Below, in pieces: positions 50,940 through 58,322 of a DNA stretch of 64,000 nt. Below the pieces are notes generated by a model, which was not told the DNA's origin, searched no databases, and was given only the letters and a program-made list of their open reading frames with translations. The DNA is taken from assembly GCF_031624635.1 (NCBI RefSeq), contig NZ_JAMQOQ010000008.1:62001-126000 (forward strand), read 5' to 3'. A program made the translations under genes and the position numbers. Origin of the DNA: Halogeometricum sp. S3BR5-2 (lineage in GTDB: Archaea; Halobacteriota; Halobacteria; Halobacteriales; Haloferacaceae). Each line of letters starts with the position of its first letter. Position 1 is the stretch's first letter.

Positions 50940-51262
50940 GACTAGAGATACGCTCCCCTCATTCAATCGGGTTTCTCTTACAATTCGAAAGGGAGAGTCA
51001 CTCTGGAGACATGGCACGGGAATATAGTGGGAGAAACAGCAGTACAACGCTCATCTTTGTCAGACTTCTATGTCAAAAGAACGAGCCGCAGCCAGCGAAC
51101 CCGAATCAGTGACGCGCAGCAACTATTGAGCGCGAACGCAGTTCTCACTCGGTTGACCACAGCTAATAGCACTAGGTACATTTGAATCCAAGAATTACCC
51201 CGTCGAAACACCACCGTTTCTTAAGAACAACTAACAAAACAGATGGCTGTGATGGTCTAAAT
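50940..51262. other. 323-nt divergent intergenic region
   Basis: It contains the bipartite element (50958-50991) of the minus gene and an AT-rich stretch (TTTCTTAAGAACAACTAAC, about 51227-51246) that may hold the TATA box of the YHS permease at 51263. Two short frames (starting 51010 and 51070) are not convincing. No other structure was seen. Confidence 0.5.
50958..50991 (-). promoter_or_regulatory. Bipartite promoter element, copy 1
   Basis: On the minus strand: CTTTCGA, 15 nt, CGATTGAATGAG, then 18 nt to the ATG at 50939. The same two words with the same spacings occur upstream of the ATG at 60527 (60546-60579). The 15-nt spacers differ in sequence but both hold a TTGTAAG/TTCTTAA-like TATA element. 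CTTTCGA may be a BRE and CGATTGAATGAG an operator or initiator. Confidence 0.7.
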
Positions 51263-52666
51263 ATGCAAGCCGCCCTCGTCGACGGAATTATCGAGTCGCT
51301 GCGGATCGGCGTCGGATTCCTCTGGACAGCAGCTTGGGCCATCATCATGGGGCTCATCATCACGAGTCTCGTCCAGGTCTACGTCTCCAAAGAGCGGATG
51401 GCTCAGGTGCTCGGAGAGGGAAACCTGAGTGGTCTCACGAAGGCAACAGTGTTCGGCGCTGCGAGTAGTGGGTGTAGCTTCGGCGCGGTCGCCATCGGGA
51501 AGGGGCTGTTCAAGAAGGGAGCGCACACGGTGAATTTCCTCGCATTCATGTTCGCCTCGACGAACCTCATCGTCGAACTCGGCCTAATGATCCTCATCCT
51601 GCTTGGCTGGGAGTTTCTGGTTGCAGAACTCCTCGGAGGGGTCATCCTCATCGCCGTCATGGCACTCCTCGTCCATCTGACCCTCCCGGAGAATCTCTTT
51701 GATGAGGTTCGACAGGAACTGAACCAGCGTGATCAGGAACATGGCGTCACCGAGGATCCGACGTGTGGAATGGAGGGCAAAGACGAGTACTCGATCACCA
51801 CCGACGGCGGCGAGACGTTGAAGTTCTGTTCGGAAGGGTGCATGGAAACGTACCAGCAAGAGGCCGCTAGCAGCGGCGGGTGGCGCGACGAACTCCTTTC
51901 GTGGGGTGGCTGGTACAAGATCGGGAACCAGTACCGCAAAGAATGGTCGATGATCTGGAAAGATGTCATCGCGGGTTTTCTCATCTCGGGATTCGTCATC
52001 GTGTTTGTCCCCCAGTGGGTCTGGAACACCCTGTTCATCCAGGGCGACGGAGTGCTCGTCAGCGCCGAGAACGCGATTATGGGCGTCGCAATCGCCGTCA
52101 TCAGCTTCGTCGGCAGCATGGGCAACGTCCCGTTCGCCGTCGCGCTGTGGGGCGGGGGCATCAGCTTCGCTGGCGTCATCGCGTTCGTCTACGCCGACCT
52201 CATCACCATCCCCGTACTGAACGTCTACCGGAAGTACTACGGCTGGAAAGTGATGCTGTACATCCTCGGCGTCTTCTTCGTGACCATGGCCTTCACGGGC
52301 TTTCTTATGGAAGAACTGTTCGACGCGCTGGGTATCGTTCCGGATCTGGCCGGCGGGCAGACGGCATCCGAACAGACGTACTTCGAACTTAACTACACCT
52401 TCTACCTCAACATCATCGCGTTTGCACTCACAGGATTTCTCCTCTACGTCTACCGGAGAGGCCTCGGAGCGCCCGGTCCGTACCGCGATCCCGTATGTGG
52501 GATGCGGACCGACGACAGTGGGCCGAGTCTCACCCACGACGGCGAGACGTACTACTTCTGCTCGAACCGGTGCAAGCGATCATTCGAGAAGCACCCATCC
52601 GAATTTGCACATCAGCACCCGCAAGTCTCAGGATCTGGAGGTTCCCAGAGCCATGAGCATCACTAG
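51263..52666 (+). CDS. ArsP/DUF318-type permease with two YHS domains
   Basis: The protein has 467 residues from the ATG at 51263, with about ten TM helices. The first half has FGAASSGCSFGAVAIGKGLFKKGAHTVNFLAFMFASTNLI, and the second has the VGSMGNVPFAVALWGGG element. YHS domain 1 is between the halves (about residues 170-205, DPTCGMEGK...FCSEGCMETY). YHS domain 2 is at the C-terminus (about 410-445, DPVCGMRTD...YFCSNRCKRSF), followed by a His-rich tail (HQHPQVS, SHEHH). Each has four Cys, making it a likely soft-metal exporter. The frame upstream of 51263 is not conserved. Confidence 0.85.
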   Translation: MQAALVDGIIESLRIGVGFLWTAAWAIIMGLIITSLVQVYVSKERMAQVLGEGNLSGLTKATVFGAASSGCSFGAVAIGKGLFKKGAHTVNFLAFMFASTNLIVELGLMILILLGWEFLVAELLGGVILIAVMALLVHLTLPENLFDEVRQELNQRDQEHGVTEDPTCGMEGKDEYSITTDGGETLKFCSEGCMETYQQEAASSGGWRDELLSWGGWYKIGNQYRKEWSMIWKDVIAGFLISGFVIVFVPQWVWNTLFIQGDGVLVSAENAIMGVAIAVISFVGSMGNVPFAVALWGGGISFAGVIAFVYADLITIPVLNVYRKYYGWKVMLYILGVFFVTMAFTGFLMEELFDALGIVPDLAGGQTASEQTYFELNYTFYLNIIAFALTGFLLYVYRRGLGAPGPYRDPVCGMRTDDSGPSLTHDGETYYFCSNRCKRSFEKHPSEFAHQHPQVSGSGGSQSHEHH

Positions 52667-52692
52667 GCGCTCTGAGACACCAAATGTGTGTT

Positions 52693-53193
52693 TCAATCGT
52701 GCGTGGACTCCGTGCGGATGATACCCGCTACGTTATCCATCTGTGCTGAAACATGTGCGCTCTCGCCTGCGACGTGCGTAATTAGATCATCCAAGGTGAT
52801 CATGCCGACGACGCTCTCGTCTTCAATGACCGGAACGTGTCGAGCACCAGCATCGTTCATTTGTCTGAGCACTTTTGGGATCTCAGCATCTGCTGATACG
52901 GTGAGAGGGTCACGCGTCATTATGTCATTAGCTCGTATGTTGTCTCCGCTCGTCTCGGCAGCGAGCACACTGAACTCACTCTCCTCGGTGAGTAGGTCGG
53001 CGATCAGGTCCCGGTCAGTGATGATCCCGGCGAGCTGATCGGCCTCTTCCACCACTACATACCTCGCACACCGCGATTGGGAGATCATCGTGTGCGCGAT
53101 CTCGGCGACCGTGGCATCGGGGGCGACACGGGCAACCGACTCATCTGCGATTCGCCCGATATCCATCCGGAGATCCGTGGGCCTAGTTCCCAT
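52693..53193 (-). CDS. CBS-domain pair protein
   Basis: This 166-residue protein has two CBS domains, about residues 10-75 (VARVAPDATVAEIAHTMISQSRCARYVVVEEADQLAGIITDRDL) and about 88-145 (IMTRDPLTVSADAEIPKVLRQMNDAGARHVPVIEDESVVGMITLDDL). CBS pairs bind adenine nucleotides and regulate partner proteins. No enzymatic or channel domain is fused. It converges on the double-YHS permease gene with a 26-nt gap and is divergent from the relic and membrane winged-helix genes. The partner is unknown. Confidence 0.88.
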   Translation of the reverse strand: MGTRPTDLRMDIGRIADESVARVAPDATVAEIAHTMISQSRCARYVVVEEADQLAGIITDRDLIADLLTEESEFSVLAAETSGDNIRANDIMTRDPLTVSADAEIPKVLRQMNDAGARHVPVIEDESVVGMITLDDLITHVAGESAHVSAQMDNVAGIIRTESTHD

Positions 53194-53289
53194 ACTAGCC
53201 GGTACGATTCATACCGGGAAATATCTTAGTATTGGCAGGTCACCGTGGATGCCTCACGTCCGGTCGCTATCCGCCAGTTGATAGCTCTG

Positions 53290-53494
53290 TCATCCCTGTA
53301 CACATAAGGAACAGGGACGAACTACGGCCCACCGAAGCGTGTACAGTACGGGAAGCATACCGGCCGCGACAACCAGTGTCACTACGAAACCGACTTGTAA
53401 GATAATTATCTGTGCCAGTTGAAAAGTGCCTCTCAATAAGTCCGCCAAGACCAATCACAACTGCTACAGCAATGTCTCGCCAACTGTCACTCAT
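53290..53494 (-). pseudogene. Frameshifted DUF7521 relic
   Basis: On the minus strand from about 53494, one frame reads RDIAVAVVIGLGGLIER, matching the second-helix core (ALIGLGGLLEG) of the DUF7521 protein at 14922. After a break near 53425-53429 the next frame reads FQLAQIIILQVGFVVTLVVAAGM, then LPVLYTL and a stop at 53290, matching that protein's FELLQVSIFQAGLVAALVAAAGM and SILYAL at almost the same spacing (10 residues against 11). The first TM helix is missing, overlapped by the start of the plus-strand gene at 53501. It is a decayed third family of the cassette partner and has no intact reading frame. Confidence 0.7.
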
Positions 53495-53500
53495 GAACGG

Positions 53501-54130
53501 ATGCCACAACACACCGAGGCGGGATGGATGAATCGACGGCGAGCCGATACGGTAGTCGGTGGCCTGGTCGCTGCTGTCCTCATCATCGGCGGTGTACTCA
53601 GCTGGCAAGCGTACCAGCAACAGCAAGCGTTCGAGCAGATGGGGTCGATGATGGGAACCTCGATGGGAGCAGTTCACGGCACGAATCCGCTCTGGTACGT
53701 CCTCGGAACCATCCTCGTCTCGGTCGTCATCGGCGGGGGATATCTGATGGTTCGCGACGACGTCACCAGCACGGAGGCGGTCGATCGACAAGGGAGCGAT
53801 GTCTCGGATCAAATCGACCAGGAACGCTCTGAATTCGAATCCGAACCGTCGACCCAGACCGCTCAACCAGGTAACGGCATCAATCCAGAAACTCAGCCTC
53901 GGGCCCGCGTACTGGACCTGTTGCCGGACGACGAACGCCGCATCCTCGAACCGGTTCTCTCCTCGCCGGGCATCACGCAAATCGAACTCCGGGATCGGTC
54001 GGATTTCTCGAAGAGCAAGGTGAGCCAGACGGTCAGCGCACTCGAGAAGCGTGGCCTGCTATACCGCGAACGTCAGGGGCGGACATACCGGATTTATCCG
54101 AGTGACGACTTGAAGCAGACGCAGAGCTAG
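53501..54130 (+). CDS. Membrane-anchored MarR/HTH_20-like regulator
   Basis: The protein has 209 residues from the ATG at 53501. Two TM helices (about 18-36 and 65-83) surround an extracytoplasmic loop with Met and Gln (QQQQAFEQMGSMMGTSMGAVHG). An acidic linker leads to a winged helix: DDERRILEPVLSSPGITQIELRDRSDFSKSKVSQTVSALEKRGLLYRERQGRTYRIYPSDD. The Met-rich loop could bind Cu or Ag outside the cell and pass the signal inward. Earlier starts exist at 53426. The gene faces the DUF7521 relic, a hint of an ancestral regulator-partner pairing. Confidence 0.68.
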   Translation: MPQHTEAGWMNRRRADTVVGGLVAAVLIIGGVLSWQAYQQQQAFEQMGSMMGTSMGAVHGTNPLWYVLGTILVSVVIGGGYLMVRDDVTSTEAVDRQGSDVSDQIDQERSEFESEPSTQTAQPGNGINPETQPRARVLDLLPDDERRILEPVLSSPGITQIELRDRSDFSKSKVSQTVSALEKRGLLYRERQGRTYRIYPSDDLKQTQS

Positions 54131-54183
54131 CATCTGCTAGCACCTGTCGAACAGTTTTGTAGCTGGACGTCGTATCCTCTCAC

Positions 54184-54345
54184 ATGTGTAACCGCCACGT
54201 CGCTCATATGATTGCGGACTACGAAGCGGCGAGGCTCGACGAGGACGCGGAGGAGACTGACAAATCCGAGTCGCGCGCTGCGGAACAGACGACGAGAAAT
54301 CAATCCGGATTGCTGACGACTCTCAGAAGCCGCCTCGCTCGATAA
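54184..54345 (+). CDS. Short hypothetical protein (53 residues)
   Basis: The reading frame from the ATG at 54184 encodes 53 residues starting MCNRHVAHMIADYEAARL. The middle is acidic (DEDAEETDKSES) and the end is basic (TTLRSRLAR). One Cys and two His sit close together at the N-terminus. No family was recognised. Codon use and an AT-rich stretch upstream (TTTTGTAGC near 54155) are compatible with a gene, but the evidence is thin. Confidence 0.35.
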   Translation: MCNRHVAHMIADYEAARLDEDAEETDKSESRAAEQTTRNQSGLLTTLRSRLAR

Positions 54346-54394
54346 TCACTAGCCAAGTCGATCTCTTTCCTGTCTCGAAGACTGGGTTAGGGAG

Positions 54395-55138
54395 CTAATC
54401 GGCGGCCTGTGCCTGTCCGCGCGATTGGCTCTGCCCCATCTCGGCGGGGTTCTTCATGCCCTCCTTCACGCCGAAGTAGACGAGGATGGCGTTGACCGGG
54501 TACGCAAAGACGAACCCGACTGATAGCGAAAACGCCAGCGCTCCCCAGAACAGGAGATCAGAGATATGGGCCTGACTGGCGATCAGCAGGTCCGTCCCGA
54601 TAGCAGCGATTTCCATGATGGTGATGCTCGGCGTTTCGCTGTAGAGGGCGTCGAGCATCGCCTCGCCGAAGCCGACGCCCTCCTGCATCAGTGGGCCGAC
54701 TGTCAGGGCGTAGCCGAACAGGTACGCGAGCGCGAACGTTCCTGCAGCGACGAGGAGGGTACTCTGGAGTGCGAGCAGGCCCGCGAGGAGCGCGAACCCG
54801 AGAACTTCACCGGCACCACATCCCGAATAGCAATGAGCGGTCGAGCGGAAGCCACGCCGCCACAGCGAGTCGTTGCTGATCTGGCTGCGGCCGGAGTACC
54901 AGTAGATGGCCAGGCCGAACGGTCCGGAGTAGAGGACGACCAGCGTCCAGACGCCTTTCATCAGCGATGGCAGCGCCTGATTCCGCTCGCGGATGTCCCA
55001 CCAGAGGGTGCCCACGGACGCGACGACGAACAGTGCCCAGACACCCATCACGAGCGGGTCCGACAAAATCGGTTTCATGACGTGACGAACCGGTGCGAGC
55101 GCGTGTTCGATTTGTGTGAGGAGTCCGTTGAGTGGCAT
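54395..55138 (-). CDS. DUF4396-type membrane protein
   Basis: The protein has 247 residues from the ATG at 55138; a GTG two codons earlier is possible. It has about six TM helices. The DUF4396 signature is RSTAHCYSGCGAGEVLGF, with His-Cys-x-x-Gly-Cys, near residue 105, and EMEIAAIGTD-like MEIAAIGTDLLIA later. These proteins are frequent in haloarchaeal and bacterial metal loci and may be metal or metalloid transporters or periplasmic redox partners. The Cys pair suggests metal coordination in the membrane. It is divergent from the small Met-rich gene at 55464 across 325 nt. Confidence 0.75.
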   Translation of the reverse strand: MPLNGLLTQIEHALAPVRHVMKPILSDPLVMGVWALFVVASVGTLWWDIRERNQALPSLMKGVWTLVVLYSGPFGLAIYWYSGRSQISNDSLWRRGFRSTAHCYSGCGAGEVLGFALLAGLLALQSTLLVAAGTFALAYLFGYALTVGPLMQEGVGFGEAMLDALYSETPSITIMEIAAIGTDLLIASQAHISDLLFWGALAFSLSVGFVFAYPVNAILVYFGVKEGMKNPAEMGQSQSRGQAQAAD

Positions 55139-55463
55139 GGTCACTGGAAGTGGTGCGCGGTACGGAGCAGGATACTCCCGTCAGCCAATCGATGGCCCGG
55201 TACAGGCACTGATAGGGGAGGAATACTTTCGGGAGTTGTGGTTAACATTCCAAAGCAAGCCCCACCGTCAGAGTCGGCCCCGCCGCGAACTGGAGACATT
55301 CGAGGCGGCCGCCCAGGTCCGGTGAATTCGATGGGGATGAACGTTCCACATCCTGAAAAACGATTAGAACGCCCTATACACGTTCTCGAACGTTCTCCTA
55401 CGCGAATTCACACCCACGTAGATAACTCCCGAGCGGTTCTACGACTAACCGAGGAGAAAGACA
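55139..55463. other. 325-nt divergent intergenic region
   Basis: It holds two copies of GAACGTTC (55339-55346 and 55388-55395), the second embedded in CGTTCTCGAACGTTCTC. A TATA-like CCTATACA (55372-55379) lies between them. A GAGGAG Shine-Dalgarno-like element (55450-55455) precedes the plus-strand ATG at 55464. No reliable short coding frame was seen. Confidence 0.45.
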
Positions 55464-55760
55464 ATGACCAACTTCAAACTCGGCGGCTGGCTGCTCGTGG
55501 CGCTCGCGATCGTCGGACTCGCGTTCGCCGCTCCCGTGGTCAGCGCACACGGCACCGACACGACCACAGACGGTGCACCCACTGACAATGCTACCGCCGA
55601 TGACTGGGCGGCCTGGATGGAGGCGCAGATGACTGAGCACATGGGCCCGGGTAGCGTCGAGTGGATGGAGTCGCACATGGGTGTGACCGTCGACGAGATG
55701 GCCCAGGACATGGCTGACGACGACTACAACGGCGGGATGTACGGACAGGGCCACTGCTGA
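55464..55760 (+). CDS. Secreted Met/His-rich small protein
   Basis: This 98-residue protein has a signal peptide (residues about 1-26, ending VSA-HGT). The mature chain is about 70 residues long and acidic, with Met at regular steps (WMEAQMTEHMGPGSVEWMESHMGVTVDEMAQDMADD, MYGQGHC). Spaced Met, His and a C-terminal Cys suggest Cu(I) or Ag(I) binding outside the membrane, similar in principle to the Met-rich CusF/CopK group, but no homology is claimed. The following SHOCT gene is 57 nt away on the same strand and probably shares the transcript. Confidence 0.55.
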   Translation: MTNFKLGGWLLVALAIVGLAFAAPVVSAHGTDTTTDGAPTDNATADDWAAWMEAQMTEHMGPGSVEWMESHMGVTVDEMAQDMADDDYNGGMYGQGHC

Positions 55761-55817
55761 CGGCCCTGACCGTTTCGATCGCTTCGACCGAATACCACGA
55801 TTCACCAACGCAAGATA

Positions 55818-56171
55818 ATGACGCAACTCACTACACACATCGGACGCACTGCTCGTCGATTCGCGCTACTCGCCGTCCCACTGCTGGTCGCAGCGACTGG
55901 AACAGCTGCTGCCCACGGCGGCGGGAGCTACGGCGGCGGCATGATGGGGGGTGACTGGGGCCTCTTCGGCGGAGCGATGGGGCTCTGGGGTCTCCTCTGG
56001 ATGGGGCTCCTCATCGCCGTCCCGCTCTACCTCGTCTATGCGCTCCTCAACCGAGGATCCGGTGGGACCGAAGAGCAGTCGCTGTCGGTACTCCGTGAGC
56101 GCTACGCCCGCGGGGAGCTCTCGGACGACGAATTCGATCGACAGCGAAAACAGCTCGAACGTACCGGATGA
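55818..56171 (+). CDS. Membrane protein with Gly/Met-rich loop and SHOCT domain
   Basis: In this 117-residue protein the signal-like TM (about 12-33) is followed by HGGGSYGGGMMGGDWGLFGG, then a TM helix (about 50-75). The C-terminal SHOCT motif is SLSVLRERYARGELSDDEFDRQRKQLE. The architecture, Gly/Met/Trp loop-TM-SHOCT, is that of the 13470, 56687 and 61378 proteins. SHOCT probably oligomerises. The GMMGG segment could bind metal. Its neighbours (Met-rich secreted protein, DUF302) place it in the metal-response run 55464-58244. Confidence 0.72.
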   Translation: MTQLTTHIGRTARRFALLAVPLLVAATGTAAAHGGGSYGGGMMGGDWGLFGGAMGLWGLLWMGLLIAVPLYLVYALLNRGSGGTEEQSLSVLRERYARGELSDDEFDRQRKQLERTG

Positions 56172-56240
56172 CCGGAACCGCTGCTGTTCCAACCGGTGCA
56201 CCACACTTCCAACGCTCGCCGTTGCGGCACCCAACCGTTA

Positions 56241-56256
56241 ACCCCGTAGACGGGGT
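56241..56256. promoter_or_regulatory. Perfect palindrome ACCCCGT-AG-ACGGGGT before the DUF302 gene
   Basis: Arms of 7 bp (56241-56247 and 56250-56256) end 10 nt before the ATG at 56267, across the probable transcript start. The half-site GTTAACCCCGTC recurs at 60579-60590 upstream of the ABC transporter operon. This suggests a shared regulator for parts of the region. Confidence 0.5.
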
Positions 56257-56266
56257 ATGATACTTC

Positions 56267-56683
56267 ATGGAATACACAATACAGACTTCAGTCACCGGTG
56301 AGTTCGACGACGTCGTCGACACGACGATTGCGGCGCTCAAAGACGAAGGATTCGGCGTCCTCTGTGACATCGACGTCCAAGCGACGCTCGAGGAGAAACT
56401 CGGCGAGGAGTTTCGACAGTACCGCATCCTCGGTGCGTGCAACCCGGGGCTGGCACACGAGGGCCTGAACGAAGAGATCGAACTCGGCGCACTCCTCCCG
56501 TGTAACGTCATCGTCTACGAAACCGACGACGGCGAGGTCATGGTGAGTGCCGTCGACCCACAACAGCTCGTCGGCATCGCCGACAACGAGGCACTCGACT
56601 CGATCGCGAACGAGGTCCACGACCGGTTCGAACGCGTTCTCGTCAGTGTCGCGGACGAACTCGAATCATCGACGGAAATCTGA
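56267..56683 (+). CDS. DUF302-family protein
   Basis: This 138-residue soluble protein matches DUF302: the N-terminal YTIQTSVTGEFDDVVDTTIAALKDEGFGVLCDIDVQATLEEKLGEEF, a central RILGACNPGLAHEGL, and the C-terminal ALLPCNVIVYETDDGEVMVSAVDPQQLV. The GACNP and LLPCNV Cys residues are conserved in this family. DUF302 proteins are common in metal- and sulfur-related loci with no proven function. A palindromic operator candidate lies just upstream. The next SHOCT gene starts 3 nt after the stop. Confidence 0.85.
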   Translation: MEYTIQTSVTGEFDDVVDTTIAALKDEGFGVLCDIDVQATLEEKLGEEFRQYRILGACNPGLAHEGLNEEIELGALLPCNVIVYETDDGEVMVSAVDPQQLVGIADNEALDSIANEVHDRFERVLVSVADELESSTEI

Positions 56684-56686
56684 ACC

Positions 56687-57040
56687 ATGACATCATCAAA
56701 CCAACTCGACACCACAACCATCGTCCTCCTCATCCTCGGGGCGATCATTGTCCTCCCCTTGCTCACGATGGGGATGGGATTCGGCGGGATGATGGGATAC
56801 GGTGGAATGATGGGTGGATACGGGACGACCAGTGGCTGGTGGCCACTCGTCGGGATGCTCGTCCAGCTGGTCTTCCTCCTCCTCCTGCTTGGTGGCGGAT
56901 ATCTCGTCTTCCGTCGCGTGACGGCATCGCAGTCGTCGCGGAATCCCGCAATGGAGGAGCTGCGTATGGCATACGCCCGCGGAGATCTCACCGAGGAAGA
57001 GTTCGAGGCGCGTCGGAACAAGCTCGAACGCTCGGAGTGA
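56687..57040 (+). CDS. Membrane protein with Met/Gly-rich loop and SHOCT domain
   Basis: This 117-residue protein has TM1 (about 10-28), then GMGFGGMMGYGGMMGGYGTTSG (Met/Gly loop). TM2 (about 52-75) and the C-terminal SHOCT motif EELRMAYARGDLTEEEFEARRNKLE follow. It is in an operon with DUF302 (3-nt gap). The MMGxGGMMGG segment is the most Met-dense of the family here and is a reasonable Cu(I) ligand set. Confidence 0.72.
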   Translation: MTSSNQLDTTTIVLLILGAIIVLPLLTMGMGFGGMMGYGGMMGGYGTTSGWWPLVGMLVQLVFLLLLLGGGYLVFRRVTASQSSRNPAMEELRMAYARGDLTEEEFEARRNKLERSE

Positions 57041-57096
57041 CGGTCCGACCACCAACCTCCGGCGTTACTCACGTCCGCCCCCTTGGAATCCGGAAT

Positions 57097-57146
57097 CTGT
57101 GACCCTCACAGCTTTCGGATGTAAATAGAAATGTGCTAAAGGCACA
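57097..57146. promoter_or_regulatory. Two inverted repeats before the thioredoxin-like gene
   Basis: CTGTGA-CCC-TCACAG (57097-57111) and TGTGC-TAAAG-GCACA (57132-57146) flank an A/T-rich stretch (TGTAAATAGAAA) that can serve as TATA for the ATG at 57164. Both are perfect and may be operators for one or two regulators. Confidence 0.45.
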
Positions 57147-57163
57147 AGACCATACTAGCTACT

Positions 57164-57472
57164 ATGACGGAAGTTATCCTGTTCACGCAGGAGACCTGTG
57201 GAGCGTGCGCAACGCAACGAGAGAAAAACGAGGGCCTCGAAGATGCGTATCCGGGTGTCAAGTTCCGGGAGGTCGACATTCAGACCGATCTGGAGACGGC
57301 CGAAGAGTACGGTGTCCGAAAGACGCCAACGACGCTCGTGTATGCGAACGGGGAACAGACGGCCGAGTTCATCGGCATCGTCGACCGGGACGAATTGGAG
57401 GCTGCCATCGAGAGCGCCGGCCAGCAATCGCCCGGACTCGCGAACCGGCTCGCCAGCATCATCCGTGGATAA
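57164..57472 (+). CDS. Thioredoxin-like protein with CxxC site
   Basis: This 102-residue protein begins EVILFTQETCGACATQREKNEGLE with the CGAC redox pair (Cys10 and Cys13). VKFREVDIQTDLETAEEYGVRKTPTTLVYANGE follows with the cis-Pro (TPT). The thioredoxin fold is clear. The CGAC site with a Cys-rich, metal-linked context suggests a disulfide reductase for the following halocyanin fusion or a metallochaperone. The halocyanin fusion gene starts 20 nt downstream. The C-terminal tail is short. Confidence 0.85.
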   Translation: MTEVILFTQETCGACATQREKNEGLEDAYPGVKFREVDIQTDLETAEEYGVRKTPTTLVYANGEQTAEFIGIVDRDELEAAIESAGQQSPGLANRLASIIRG

Positions 57473-57491
57473 CAGAAGCCAACCAGCTACA

Positions 57492-58244
57492 ATGACAGAC
57501 TACAGTAGACGCCAGTTCCTGGGAGCGCTCGGTGCTGGCACAGTCGCGAGTGCGGGATTCACCCAACCAGTCGCCGCACAGGAGACGCCCGTCGTGAAGA
57601 TGGGCAACAACTACTTCGACCCGATCGGACTCCACGTCGAACCCGGCACGACCGTTCGCTTCGAGCTAGCGGCCGGAGCCCACTCGGCGACCGCCTACGA
57701 GGACCGGATTCCATCCGACGCCAGCGCATTCGACAGCGGGACCATCTCGCAGGGGAGCTTCGAGCACACGTTCGAAGAGCCAGGCACGTACGACTACTAC
57801 TGCATCCCGCACAAGACGGTCGGCATGGTCGGTCGCATCGTCGTTGGTAGCCCTGGCGGTCCAGCTGAAGACAGCCCGATACCGGACGGCGAGGTCCCCG
57901 ACAGCGAGACGATTGTTCAGAACGGCGCCGTGGCCATCGGCTCGGACGTCGACGGAAGCGGGAGCACCGATAGCGGCATGATGGGGCCCGGCGGAGGGGG
58001 CATGATGGGTGGCTCGAGGGGCGGATGGGGCGGCGTCCCGTTCGTCGGCGGGGCACTCGGAATGCTGGGACTGATCGGTGGACTCCTCTACTGGGCACTG
58101 GGTCGAGGTGACGCTCCTTCCCGGAGTGATACGTCTGCGATGGAAACCCTCCAACGCCGTTACGCACGAGGTGAGATCGACGAAGAAGAGTTCCAGCAGC
58201 GTCGTGAACGGTTGGAGGACAGGCAAGACGACCGTTCCCTGTGA
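57492..58244 (+). CDS. Halocyanin-TM-SHOCT fusion protein
   Basis: The protein has 250 residues from the ATG at 57492. A Tat signal (SRRQFLGALGAG) ends VAA-QET with no lipobox. A cupredoxin domain follows with ligands His in GAHSATAY and Cys-His-Met in YYCIPHKTVGM. Then comes a Gly/Met-rich linker (SGMMGPGGGGMMGGSRGGWGG), a TM helix (about 185-205), and a SHOCT end (METLQRRYARGEIDEEEFQQRRERLE). A blue copper domain is thus tied by a Met/Gly linker to the same TM-SHOCT ending found free in four neighbours. It is a useful link between copper binding and the SHOCT family. Confidence 0.85.
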   Translation: MTDYSRRQFLGALGAGTVASAGFTQPVAAQETPVVKMGNNYFDPIGLHVEPGTTVRFELAAGAHSATAYEDRIPSDASAFDSGTISQGSFEHTFEEPGTYDYYCIPHKTVGMVGRIVVGSPGGPAEDSPIPDGEVPDSETIVQNGAVAIGSDVDGSGSTDSGMMGPGGGGMMGGSRGGWGGVPFVGGALGMLGLIGGLLYWALGRGDAPSRSDTSAMETLQRRYARGEIDEEEFQQRRERLEDRQDDRSL

Positions 58245-58258
58245 GGTGAGTCAACAAA

Positions 58259-58269
58259 CCCCTTCGGGG
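58259..58269. terminator. Short G+C-rich hairpin after the halocyanin fusion gene
   Basis: CCCC-TTC-GGGG lies in the 78-nt gap between the convergent halocyanin fusion and ABC permease genes. It could end one or both transcripts; no T-run is visible. Confidence 0.3.
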
Positions 58270-58322
58270 AGACGTCTGTAAATTCGTCCGTCTGCGGAGG
58301 TTGCCCTCTTTCGATTGCGTCG

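Noticed and set aside
51010..51115. Short plus-strand frame in the 50940-51262 gap
   Set aside because: About 33 residues with no helix, signal or conserved motif, and no promoter spacing.
51070..51129. 19-residue frame beginning like the SHOCT gene at 61378 (MSKER)
   Set aside because: Too short and without further similarity; a chance match of five residues.
53267..53980. 237-residue minus-strand frame opposite the membrane winged-helix gene
   Set aside because: Most of it is antisense to a coherent regulator. Only its end (53290-53494) was kept, as a DUF7521 relic that needs a frameshift.
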